Shown piece after piece: positions 10,094-19,915 of a stretch of DNA of 64,000 bases. The notes below the pieces were generated by a model that was not told the DNA's origin, did not search any database, and was given only the letters and a program-made list of their open reading frames with translations. The stretch spans positions 1,302,001-1,366,000 of the forward strand of contig JAJFPB010000010.1 of NCBI GenBank assembly GCA_020881915.1, given 5' to 3'. Position 1 is the first letter of the stretch. Every line of letters begins with the position of its first letter. The position numbers and the translations under genes were made by a program. The DNA comes from Paramyrothecium sp. XJ0827. Its lineage: Eukaryota; Ascomycota; Sordariomycetes; Hypocreales; Stachybotryaceae.

Positions 10094-11491
10094 ATGGCCC
10101 CCATCGACAAGGTCCCGAATGAAGTGCTTTGCCACATCCTCGGGTTCCTCGATCCTCCCATAGACTGGGACCAGAAGCTGCGGCGAGACCCCCATGCCAT
10201 CTACGAGGAGGTTATCGCCGAGCCGCCTCAGCCCACCGGCTGCGCTCTCAAGAACGCCTCTTTGGTATGTCGGGGCTGGCACGAAATCATCGAGCCGCTT
10301 CTCTTTCGTCACGTTGCCTGGACCTTTGAGCACCAGGAGGCCATCGATCCGGCCCCCGACGACGAATGCGACAGGATCCGTGACGATGAGCTGGACTTTC
10401 TGGCCTTTCTTCGCGCAAAAGACCTGCGGCGAGTCGTCGAGACGCTAACCGTTATTATACCTTTTCCGAGGGAGTTTCTTGGCCGCGATTTCGTGCAGGT
10501 CTCCAACTACGGCGTCATGCCTTCATGGGACGACCCCAAGCATGACGTCCAGGCGATGCGGGTGTTGGCCGAGCTTCACAACGACAAGGACCCTAAGGAG
10601 GGTATTGATGACTTTGAGATAAACGCCATCTTTGATGAGCTTTGCGAGTGGTCGCCGTGGAACAACAACTGGCTGTGGCACAGACTGTTCAGCCAACTCG
10701 GCCTGTCCCGCATCACCTTGATCAGTTCGCCAGCCATTCTCACCTCGCTCTTGGGCGGCGGCGTCGACATCATAGAAGGCTGGGTCTACCCTCACAGCTT
10801 CTGGATCCTCTCGCTCGCAACCTCCAAGCCCAGCCCGGCGTTGGACTCCCTGCCCGATCACCTGCCGTCCCTGGATGCGTCCGACCCAAAACGTGGCTCC
10901 CGCTGCGACCTGTTCTGTATCCGGGACTGGGAGTCGCTGCTGCTCAACGAGGGTAAGTCATACACGACAGTTCAGCCGCAAATACACCAGCACACGACGC
11001 CGCCGTCGTTTGTTCCTCGAATACTCAACTCCGCCGACCCTTCCTTCGCCCGTCTACATAAAACTCTCCGTTCCATGTCCTACATAGCCATACACCCATC
11101 CTTCGCGGAGGTGGCAGAGACTCTGTATACCAATCTTCCGCCCGTGTCCGAGTTTTGCCTCCAGGTTGCGCACGACAAACCGTTGAACAGCGAGCCCCGT
11201 CTTCCCTCGTCTCGCGCGTATTGGTGCTTCTCAGACGAGTGCGATGACATCCACGAGCTCATGGCGAAGGCGATGCTGGGGCTCGAGCACGGCAGCATGG
11301 ACGACGACGAGTTCGCCCTGAGCCCTGGATGGAAGGCCGTGACTAGGTTTGAGTGGGGTGATGTCACAAGACGGAATCTTGGGCACGAGAGGCTCTGGTC
11401 GGGATGCCAGAGATTCCTGTGCCGCGAGTCGGGCGGCCTCTGGGAGGTGGCAGAAAGGGGAGTGCTAATCAGGGCAGCTGACAAGGCTTAG
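10094..11491 (+). CDS. F-box protein, paralogue 2
   Basis: A 465-residue single-exon protein starts in a CACCATGG context. Residues 5-22 (VPNEVLCHILGFLDPPID) form the first F-box helix. A 30-residue insert carries WDQKLRRDPHAIYEEV, followed by LKNASLVCRGWHEIIEPLLFRHVAW. The body shares VETLTVIIPFP, NNWLWHRLFSQL, RITLISSPAILTSLLGGGVD, CDLFCIRDWESLLLNEG, MSYIAIHPS and a C-terminal FEWGDVTRRN block with paralogue 3. These indicate a conserved substrate-binding region that is not leucine-rich repeat, WD40 or kelch. The role is likely SCF adaptor; the substrate is unknown. A GTAAGT at 10953 is not needed as a splice site because the paralogues are colinear across it. Confidence 0.85.
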   Translation: MAPIDKVPNEVLCHILGFLDPPIDWDQKLRRDPHAIYEEVIAEPPQPTGCALKNASLVCRGWHEIIEPLLFRHVAWTFEHQEAIDPAPDDECDRIRDDELDFLAFLRAKDLRRVVETLTVIIPFPREFLGRDFVQVSNYGVMPSWDDPKHDVQAMRVLAELHNDKDPKEGIDDFEINAIFDELCEWSPWNNNWLWHRLFSQLGLSRITLISSPAILTSLLGGGVDIIEGWVYPHSFWILSLATSKPSPALDSLPDHLPSLDASDPKRGSRCDLFCIRDWESLLLNEGKSYTTVQPQIHQHTTPPSFVPRILNSADPSFARLHKTLRSMSYIAIHPSFAEVAETLYTNLPPVSEFCLQVAHDKPLNSEPRLPSSRAYWCFSDECDDIHELMAKAMLGLEHGSMDDDEFALSPGWKAVTRFEWGDVTRRNLGHERLWSGCQRFLCRESGGLWEVAERGVLIRAADKA

Positions 11492-12940
11492 GGCCTCACT
11501 CGATGCATGAGATGTTCGCAATACTGCGATGGGTATATGGCAACACTCTGCGAGGGCTGTGGATCACGGACACGCAGGAGAACTGCACCACCGATCAGTT
11601 GTACAAACGTGCAATCACAGTGGCAAAAGGCATTGGATCAATAGTTTGGTTTCGTCTAGATTTTGCTGCAGTGGGCGGTTGGATGTCACTGTAAGATTAC
11701 GACGATGACGAATGGAATTGCTTTTCACTCACCGTCCGCCTCGCGTGTCCTTGATCAACGGCCACGGGGCAATCTCTGGTCCCCAGATACCACTGTGAAG
11801 ACTTTTGCCTCAACCGAAGCCAGTCAGGCTCGGCCAGTCCGGTGGCTGGCCGGCCAGTTGCGCAACAAACACGGGTAGCGGCAGTGGAAGCGTAGCAACG
11901 CAGCGACACAAGATTGCATTTCTCCGGTCCGCCCAGATCCACCATCCCCAATCCATGAAGGCAGGTAGGGGGCCAAGGTGGTCTGCACGTTCGCCTTGCA
12001 AAGCCGCGATGGTGTGTGCATAATTGCTTTTTGAGAATCCGGTCAAACAAAAAGGCTGTACGAGACCCCAAAAGTGCACAAACGAGCAGCCCTGCCCCGC
12101 CCTGCGAAGTAATGCCACACCGGGCACGAGAGGCTTCGCCTCGCTGTCTCGCGCGGGGGTGTCGTGCGTGAGAGCTGCACGCAACTCTTTCCAATTCGGC
12201 AATTCTGTGGTCGGCGCGCGCCTGGTTGCTGTGAAGACAAGCAGGGAGGGGAGAGGAGACCAGACGTTTATCACGAAGTCGTCCATCTTATACAATCGAC
12301 AGTTGCTGGGGCCATCTCGAAGAACTCTTCCACGCTCTCGGCTGAAGAAGCTGTGGGATGAAATCATTCCATCTGCATGCAGGTAGAAGAGGAAGGCAAA
12401 CTTGGTCTGGTCTCAGATGCTTGCCACCACCCTTCACCTCTCCAACACACACAACACACACAGTCTAGAAGTTGCTTTGCTTTGCTTTTCTCTACGTTGC
12501 GTTGCGTTGCATTGCTGCAGCCATGCGTCGTGGCGGGGGTTCTGCTCGCTCTGGTTGGGTTGCGCTCACACTGCAATACTGCTTCCTCTCCTCACGCCCT
12601 CCCTCCTTGCTTTGCTTTTCCTTTCTTTGCTCCAGGCTCTTCAATGTTGGAGCGGTTGCTCCTCTCGGTTCCAGTGTGACTTGATTGCTGTATTGCTTTT
12701 TGGAACATCGTATTTACTCAGTATCTGCGCAGGCCGCCTCCTCTTCCCCACTGATCTGCCCTTATATCAATCAAGCCTCACAGCCAGGTTGCAGTCTGTC
12801 GTGCCCCTGGCAGACCTTCATCGGCTCTCGCCCATCTCTCGCTTGCCCGTATCCAAAGCTGCCGTTCGCCTCCCCAAGGCCATAACAGTTCTTGCCCTCG
12901 CCCTTTCTTTCCTCATCGTTAGGGTTCCCCGTTCCCAAGC
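11492..12940. other. Intergenic region and probable leader of F-box paralogue 3
   Basis: The region shows only short overlapping frames. From about 12430 the plus strand turns CT-rich with (ACACA)n and GTTGC runs, and no ATG occurs between about 12643 and the paralogue 3 start. That pattern suggests a pyrimidine-rich 5' leader. Confidence 0.5.
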
Positions 12941-14368
12941 ATGTCTCTCGCACAAACCCTACCGCCCGAGATCCTCAATGAGATCCTGACCTTGCTCTAC
13001 CGTCCCATTGACTGGGATACGAGGCTGCGGCAGGACTCCCATGACATCTACAAGGAGTTGGCCACCAGCCCTGCCAAGGACCCTGCGACCATCACGCCCC
13101 TGAAGAGCGCGTCGCTGGTCTGCAAGAACTGGCGCCGCACCGCCCTCCGTTTGCTCTTCCGCCATGCCGTGTGGAGCTTCGACCGGCTGGAGCCGCCCTC
13201 GGATGAGGAGACCAATCTCGATGACAAGATCGACTTCGTGGCGTTTCTCCGCCGGAACTACCTGGCCGGCTGCGTCCAGACGCTCACCATGATCATCACG
13301 TACCCGGAAGACCTCATCGGCCAGGTCTTTGTGCAGCTCTGGAACTACGGCGTCTTGCCCAAGCCTGACGACAGTGACCACAACATCGAAAAGATGCGGA
13401 AGCTGGCTGACAAGTTTCACCATGACCAGGAGAATCTCGATCCTGACGAGAAGGAGACCGTCATTCAATGGCAGCCGTGGGAAAACAACTGGCTGTGGAA
13501 GTACTTATTCGAGCACCTCGACCCCACGCGCATCACGATCCTCGCCTCGCCGGCCAACCTCTGCTCCATTGTAGGTTGCTGGAATGACCTCGCAGATACA
13601 GGGGACTTCGAGTACACATACTGGGCCCTGTCTCTATCCCTCTCCAAGGGCACAAGCGACTCGACGAATGAGCCCTCCCAGTCGCCCCCCTGGAATCCTG
13701 GCGGCGACGAAACTCTTCGCCGGGCACCATGCGACCTCTTTAGCATACGGCCTTGGGACTCGCTGGTCCTGAATGAGGGCAGCTCAGGGCTGGACCACGG
13801 CGGCGACCCTAGTGTCATGCGCTACCTGCCCACGTTGCTCGTTCCACTCCTGTCCTCTTGCGACATGGACTGCAACGGCACTCTCCTGGAGACGCTCAAG
13901 TCTCTCTCCTACATCGCCGTGTACCCCCAGACCATCGCAATCGGCACCTGCCTGTGCCAGGCCCTTCCGCCCATTTCGGACCTCTACCTCCAGGTCGCCG
14001 CCGACCTGCCCGACGCGACCGTCGGCATGCTCTCCGAGTGCCGCAGGTTCTACTCCTTCGTCGTCGGCGCCCTGTACTCGCCGGGGCCCGTCCTCCAGAG
14101 CCACTGGTACAGCGCGCCCGAGCAGCAGCCGATCCCGAGCGCGTCCTGGCAGACCCTCACCAAGTTCGAGATCGGCGACGTGATGAACGGCCACAACGAG
14201 CACGACGAGATCTGGTACGGCATCAAGTTCATGCGGCGGGTCTTCGACCTGCAGAGCCCAGATCCTTTCTGGAAGACAAAGGCGAAAGGCGTTCTGGTGA
14301 GGAGGAGCACCCCATTCCCGAAACGTGGCGACGCCCAAGACGCAGAGCTTGATGATTGGCTGCAATGA
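12941..14368 (+). CDS. F-box protein, paralogue 3
   Basis: This 475-residue single-exon protein is colinear with paralogue 2. It starts MSLAQTLPPEILNEILTLLY, continues with the PIDWDTRLRQDSHDIYKEL insert and the second F-box half LKSASLVCKNWRRTALRLLFRHAVWSF. Conserved downstream blocks are VQTLTMIITYPEDLIGQVF, WNYGVLP, ENNWLWKYLF, CDLFSIRPWDSLVLNEGSS, LKSLSYIAVYP and LTKFEIGDVMN. It is richer in G/C-ending codons than paralogue 1. Predicted role is Skp1-Cul1 ligase adaptor. Sequence divergence suggests an old duplication rather than a recent copy. Confidence 0.85.
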   Translation: MSLAQTLPPEILNEILTLLYRPIDWDTRLRQDSHDIYKELATSPAKDPATITPLKSASLVCKNWRRTALRLLFRHAVWSFDRLEPPSDEETNLDDKIDFVAFLRRNYLAGCVQTLTMIITYPEDLIGQVFVQLWNYGVLPKPDDSDHNIEKMRKLADKFHHDQENLDPDEKETVIQWQPWENNWLWKYLFEHLDPTRITILASPANLCSIVGCWNDLADTGDFEYTYWALSLSLSKGTSDSTNEPSQSPPWNPGGDETLRRAPCDLFSIRPWDSLVLNEGSSGLDHGGDPSVMRYLPTLLVPLLSSCDMDCNGTLLETLKSLSYIAVYPQTIAIGTCLCQALPPISDLYLQVAADLPDATVGMLSECRRFYSFVVGALYSPGPVLQSHWYSAPEQQPIPSASWQTLTKFEIGDVMNGHNEHDEIWYGIKFMRRVFDLQSPDPFWKTKAKGVLVRRSTPFPKRGDAQDAELDDWLQ

Positions 14369-14890
14369 ATATCAAGAACGCAGATTTAAGTCGCGTCACT
14401 GGAAGGGAGCCTGTAAGTCTAATGCCATGGCGGGACATCCAAATGGGTGGAACGAAACCTTTGATACAGCGGAGATGAATACGATGTTTAATGATTTACT
14501 CAAGTGAGTTCAAGGAGCAAAGGAAAACGCAACTTCGATAAAAAGGCATCATATTGTAACTTTGGACCGACAGCAACAGCCCGGCCCTTCCAAGCCCATG
14601 TAAAGTGATGCGTGCGTTCTATAACCCAACAAATGTAATATCTGCTCCATAACGCCGCCGGGAAGTGCGCTTTGCACGTGCGAACCCGTCAGTCCCCAAA
14701 ATAGCCGAGGACGCATATAACCCAATGTACGAAGAAACTCTTGTGTAAGAGCCAGAATTCAAAGTCTATGCCCAAGCCACCCAACCTGTAGATGCAACCA
14801 TGAGAATAGCCCAACCAAAAATTTCTGCCTATGTACAACCGCCATGTGTAGGAGAGGTGGAAAGAGAGAGAGCACGGGGAGCCCTTCGCT
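14369..14890. other. Convergent 3' intergenic region
   Basis: It lies between the ends of F-box paralogue 3 and the DMT transporter gene. It holds stop-rich, moderately AT-rich sequence and no gene. Confidence 0.6.
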
Positions 14891-16318
14891 CTAGTCGTCG
14901 CCGCTGTTGAGGTCCTCGTCGCTGTCCGAAAAGTCCACGGCCAGCTTGTGCGCCTCGTGCTCCGTCATCTCGCGGTACGTGCTCCAGCTCAGGCCCAGGA
15001 ACGCGATGATGATCATCAGGCCGCCGCCCATGGCCGCGGGGCTCAGCGGCTTGCCCGTCAGCATCCAGTCGACGATGGCCACGATGAAGATGGTCAGCAG
15101 CGCGGCGACGGACGACAGCACGGGCGAGGTCAGCGAGATGAGGACGAGGAAGCAGCCGCTGAAGGTGGCGTTGGACAGCGTCGCGGCCAGGATGAGCCAG
15201 CAGGTCGACGCCTCGGGGATCTCGAAGCGCTCGATGTTGAGGATGTGCAGGATGGGCAGGGGGATCCAGAGCACGGTCAGGGTGAAGAGGCCGATGCAGG
15301 CGCCGAAGGTGTTGGCGAAGACCATGGACCGCACGGGGGACGTGCCCTCCGGTGGGCAGGCAAAGCGCTTGTACAGCACCTCATACAAGCCGTACAGGAC
15401 TGAGCCGACTCCAATCACGAGGTTGCCCAGGAAGCGGCTGCCGCCCTCCACGTCGGCGTCCTTTCCACTCTCGTCGGTGTCGCCATAGGCCACCACGAGG
15501 ACACCGGCAATGGCGATGAGCACGGCAATGGACTTGTCCAGGCGCAGCGGCTCCTTTAGCAGCGGCACGGAGAAGACGTAGGCGAAGAAGGCCGAGCAGT
15601 TGTAGATGGCCGTCAGGTCCGAGGGCGTCGTCAGGCTCACGGCGATGTACCAGCTCAGCCCGGCGACGGTCAGGGCGGAGGTGATGATGGCGGTGAAGCG
15701 GACCATGTACCGGGCGGGCTGCGCGCGGTGCTGGACGGCGGGCTTGCCCGGGTCGAGCGAGCGCGTCTCGACCATGATGGCCGTCGTCCAGAGCATCTGC
15801 TTGTGGCGCTGCCAGAAGACGGGCCAGGGCACGTCGCGCTTCTGCACGCGCTGGACCAGCAGCAGGACGGGCCACAGGACGACCCAGGAGCCGTGGGTGA
15901 AGTACATCATGCAGTAGGCCTTGTCCCAGCCCAGGTCGTGCTGGATGTAGGCGCTCAGCTCCGTCTGCACGCAGAAGGAGACGAGGCTGACGGCGAGGAA
16001 GAAGGCGGCGTACGTGTACTTCTTGCGGGTGGCCCTGGCCGCGGCCATCTCCTTGGGGCTGCGGCTGCGCATGGTGGTGCGCCTGCTCAGCGTCGGCGGG
16101 CGCACCATGGGCGGGTGGAAGCGGCCATTGCCCTCGCCGTGGAGGTCGTGGTCGTGGTCATGGTCATCGTCGTCGTCGTGGCCGTAGTTGCGCTCCTCGT
16201 CATAAGGGGGCGACGTCGAGCCGTGCGGCCGGCCGCGTTCGTAGTCGTCGGCCTTGGAGAGCAGGGGCACGGCAGAGCGAGGCCCATCCTCGTGCGTGTG
16301 GTCGAGGTTTCCGGCCAT
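14891..16318 (-). CDS. Drug/metabolite transporter (EamA/SLC35F-like)
   Basis: This 475-residue multi-pass membrane protein has about ten hydrophobic segments. The first follows the soluble N-terminus at about residue 97 (YTYAAFFLAVSLVSFCV). Others include WVVLWPVLLLV, YNCSAFFAYVFSVPLLKEPL, IAVLIAIAGVLVVAYGDTDE and SSVAALLTIFIVAIVDWML. The SAFFAYVFSVPLLKEP and AGVLVVAYGD blocks are typical of SLC35F/EamA solute carriers of fungi, usually in vacuolar or Golgi-type membranes. The substrate is not evident. The cytosolic N-terminus has an Asp/His-rich tract near residues 48-60. An acidic C-tail ends SDSDEDLNSGDD. No intron is seen and the ATG is in frame with a clear leader. Confidence 0.85.
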   Translation of the reverse strand: MAGNLDHTHEDGPRSAVPLLSKADDYERGRPHGSTSPPYDEERNYGHDDDDDHDHDHDLHGEGNGRFHPPMVRPPTLSRRTTMRSRSPKEMAAARATRKKYTYAAFFLAVSLVSFCVQTELSAYIQHDLGWDKAYCMMYFTHGSWVVLWPVLLLVQRVQKRDVPWPVFWQRHKQMLWTTAIMVETRSLDPGKPAVQHRAQPARYMVRFTAIITSALTVAGLSWYIAVSLTTPSDLTAIYNCSAFFAYVFSVPLLKEPLRLDKSIAVLIAIAGVLVVAYGDTDESGKDADVEGGSRFLGNLVIGVGSVLYGLYEVLYKRFACPPEGTSPVRSMVFANTFGACIGLFTLTVLWIPLPILHILNIERFEIPEASTCWLILAATLSNATFSGCFLVLISLTSPVLSSVAALLTIFIVAIVDWMLTGKPLSPAAMGGGLMIIIAFLGLSWSTYREMTEHEAHKLAVDFSDSDEDLNSGDD

Positions 16319-17443
16319 TGTCAGGGCTCAAAGCGACGGGGTTGGTAAACGAGTGAGGGTTCTTGTCGTTGTTAGGAGCGGGTCGGGCGGTCGGGAGCCC
16401 GAGGATGCGACGAGGGTTGCGACCAGGTCTTTAGAAGGGTTCTGCGGAGCTCCGTGGACGGTGGCATGTGACGGCTGCGCAGGGCAAAAGACGGATATAT
16501 GCAAGAGATTTCTTCCAAAGTTGCACCCGGAACAAGTGCTGCCTGCAGGCCTGTGGACGCTGTAACCAAGGACGCAAACGGAGGTGTAAAGACGAAGATC
16601 TGATGTCGGGAGCGTGTCTCAGTTCAGGGTTTGGACGGCAAATCCCCCGAGTGGAAGTTCCCTAGCACCAACCAACCAACCAACCAAACCAGCCCGGGCC
16701 GACTGGGACGGAAGACTCGCGGTACCTCTTAGCGGCGTTTTTAGCACGGAAATCTGGGGGAGCGCTGACCAGCTGGGCTACAGCCTGCGGGTATCTCTAT
16801 CTGCTGTAAACCAGGGGCGACCAAGGGGGTTAGTTAGGGGCACAGTTACTTCTCCAAGGGGCTCGCCGCATTAATCGAGGCCGATAAACCAAGGCACTGG
16901 AAACCTGCAAAGCCGATAGCGGGCCCCTCCATATGCAACCGCCAAATCCCATGAGCAAGGGAATCCACATTGTGGAAAAAGGCGGGATACCTTTGCGCAG
17001 GGCGGAGACGACGCCTGAGATTAAGTACTACGTGGGGCAGGGGGGAGACTGGATGACCTGCGGTACGGTACCACCGCGTGGGGACCCGGGAACCACCCTT
17101 GGCGTCGAAAGCTGCGGTGACCACGTCACCGGTACCTCCCGTCTACAAGCGTGGGCATCCAAGATATTCCCCAAAGGGGTCACATGTTGCGCTTGTCTGC
17201 TCGCCCTGCCGGATTTTCTTTTTGGTATCTGCAGGAGTTGGGCATGAGGACACTTGCATCTTCTACGTGCACCCTGCCACCCGTTTTATCGTTTCCTTGA
17301 TGTTGCCATCGGTCTGGTAAATCACGCTCCCGCACTACTGCTGTCCGTGGCAGCTTGCATGGTTATGGGGGGGAAGAGAAGAAAAACTTGCTTAAGCTGA
17401 ATATCAAAAATGGTGAAGCTGGACTGGACTACGCTACACTAGG
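16319..17443. other. Upstream region of the DMT transporter gene
   Basis: About 1.1 kb lies between two minus-strand genes. It contains a CAAC tetranucleotide run at about 16663-16687 and CT/GC-rich promoter-like sequence but no supported gene. Confidence 0.5.
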
Positions 17444-18568
17444 CTACTTGGATCCGGCAGCGAAGAGCGCCTCGTGCGGGTTGTAGCCGTACGTCAGGTC
17501 GCCGTGCCAGTACGGGGTCGAGTCGGCCTTCGATACCAGCCACGCCTGGTCCAGCGCCTGCACCACCTCCTCCGGCAGCGGGCCCTTCTCCAGGTTGTCC
17601 AGGTTGTTCTCGAGCTGCGCGACGCTCGAGATGCCGATCAGGATGCCGTCGTTGCCGTCCTTGATGCGCAGGCCCGAGTGGTGCACCGTCCACCGCAGCG
17701 CCGTCTCGATCATGGTCAGCCCGTGCTTGTCCACCGCCTGCTCGATGAGCTGCAGCGCCTTGAAGGTGCTCTCGCGGAAGTAGCGCTTGCGGTACGCGTC
17801 GCCCTGGAAGTTGCTGACGTCGGAGAAGCGCCCGCTCTCCGGCACAATGTCCTTGGACTTGATCTTGCCCGAGAAGAGCCCGCCCGCGATGGGGTTGTAG
17901 ACGACAATGTCGAGCCCGTAGCGCCGGCACGCCACGAAGAGCTCCGACTCGATGTTGCGCGTGATGCAGTTGTACATGCCCTGGTACACCGTCGGGCGCA
18001 CCCAGTTGTTGTACTTGCACGTCAGCACCACCTCGGCCACCTCGTACGCCGTGAAGTTGCTGATGCCGAACCTGACAAACTTGCCCGCCTTGTGGAGTTT
18101 GTCAATGGCCTCCAGCGTCTCGGCGAACGGCGTGCCGCGGTCCGGACGGTGAAGGTACAGCAGCTGCAGATATCCCCAGTTAGAAAACGTGACTCATTGT
18201 GACTGCTTGTTAAGTAAAGCATGTTCCCTTACGTCAATGCAGTCGGTGCCCAGCTCCTTCAAGCTCAGCTCGACCGACTCGATGACCTTCTGGGCCGTGT
18301 TGTCGCCGTGCTCAGCGGGATACTTGACCTTGGTGGCCAGAGTAAGTCCCCTCTCCTTCCAGCCGACCTGGCGGGTGTGCGCCTCCTGCTGGCCGGCAAT
18401 GTAGACGCGGGCGGTATCGACCTCGTTGTAGCCCCGTGCCTGGAAGACGTCGAGGGCCTTGTTGAACGTCTCGAGATCCGTGATCCGAGCGCCGTCCTCT
18501 TCCTTGGGTCCAAAGGTCATGAGACCCAGGATAATGCGGTCTGTGGGGGACTTGGCGATAAGAGGCAT
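17444..18568 (-). CDS. Aldo/keto reductase, AKR7-like
   Basis: This NADPH-dependent reductase of the aldo/keto reductase fold resembles the aflatoxin-aldehyde-reductase-like AKR7 group. Exons 18568-18233 and 18163-17444 (intron 18164-18232) give 351 residues. The active-site set is visible: Asp51 and Tyr56 in EVDTARVY, Lys80 in LATKVKY, and His117 in LLYLHRPD, the last created by the splice. Later blocks (GISNFTAYEV, NPIAGGLFSGK, LIGISSVAQLENNL) match the NADPH-binding half of the family. A physiological substrate cannot be named; detoxification of small aldehydes is the usual inference. No cluster partners lie nearby. Confidence 0.9.
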
Positions 18569-19915
18569 CTTGATGAGCTGTATATATTCTCAATTGATCT
18601 GTGTAAATGGAGAAGAACAAAGAATGGAAGAATGGGAACGCTTCACTTATACTTGGTCGAGGATCAGGGCAAAGACACCTCACCCGAAGGATTCAGCCTT
18701 CATGGGCATGGATGAGGGGCACAGCGTTTTATCTAACTGCATGCCATCCTTTGTCCAGACTAAGTTTCTGGGACCTCCTCGCGCAGGTGAGGGGCATGCG
18801 GCCCCGATGACGAAGTGGGACGGCCGTATACCCGGATTGCCCCTGGGAAGCCAACGGTATCAAAGGATTCCAGCCGCACAGCGCATGCCCCAAACTCAAG
18901 CTGGAAACGCTTCTTGTTCCCAACGCCGGAACACAGGCGCCGGCCGTCCCGGGATTCAGGGAAGCTTTGCCGATCGCTGCTATGGCCGTTGCTGAGTCCC
19001 GATGTTTCGGCGTTTAACCTCGTAGATCCACGGTTTTGCTGACAATTTACGACCTAGATTATAAATGCGTCCAAGGTTTTTTCCATCATGAGATGAAATG
19101 TTGCAGTACATCGAAAGCCTCTGTCTGATTTCGTGGACGGAAATGGCCACAGCTGGCATCAGGCATCCGACTACACGGACCGTTAGCTCAATCATTTACT
19201 TCGTCTTCCACCTTCCTTAAGCATGTTGACTTGTCAAGCCAAAGGCGTACGTTTCTCCTCGCTCGTGATGTGCGGAGACGTTTGCAAAAGGAGCTAGTTA
19301 GGAGACTCAATGAGAGACTTTCGACGTCACGGTTCACGGTCCACGGTTCACGAATTCCCAACTTGTTGCAGCCGCCCAAAGCGGGTGACAGAAAGAGAGA
19401 CTACACACAGCACCTCTAATGTACTTCGAGAATACACGTGACCAGTGAGCAAAAAGAATGATTTCACATAGTTATAGGAGCAATCGTATAACGTATCGTA
19501 TACTCTACCTTTGGTTCATAATAGTTACAAAATTACGGAATGATCAGCCTAACGAAATAATGCTCTTGTTCGTAGACCGCCCTCGTTGTAGGGTCGACTT
19601 TTCTGTCACCCGATAAGTTACTATCCTTATCCTTATCGATGAATTGGCTTCCCTCCGGCACTGGCGCATGTCACCGACTTACAGCACTGTAGGCGTCGGA
19701 AGAACTACGGTCCACCCTCGCCAACCAAAATACCTACAATACATACATTTCGCGACAAGCTCTGGATACTAGCAAATAGAAGCCCCGGCCAGCTCCCATT
19801 CAATTTTTGGATCACATCCGTCCCAAACATGCAATCGTACGCCCCTCTCCTTCGAAAGCACGTCAATGGTTCTCTAATGTAGCGTAGGCACGCCAATTCA
19901 TAAAAAGCATCCACC
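18569..19915. other. Divergent intergenic region
   Basis: The region separates the aldo/keto reductase and CIA84 genes, which are transcribed away from each other. The stretch 19430-19660 is AT-rich. No gene is seen. Confidence 0.5.

Noticed and set aside
10953..11040. Possible intron in F-box paralogue 2 starting at GTAAGT
   Set aside because: No acceptor within a fungal intron length keeps the frame, and the paralogues are colinear across the site (NEGSS/NEGKS).
14948..16348. Long plus-strand frames opposite the DMT transporter
   Set aside because: They are antisense shadows of a GC-rich gene: the minus strand encodes clear membrane helices.
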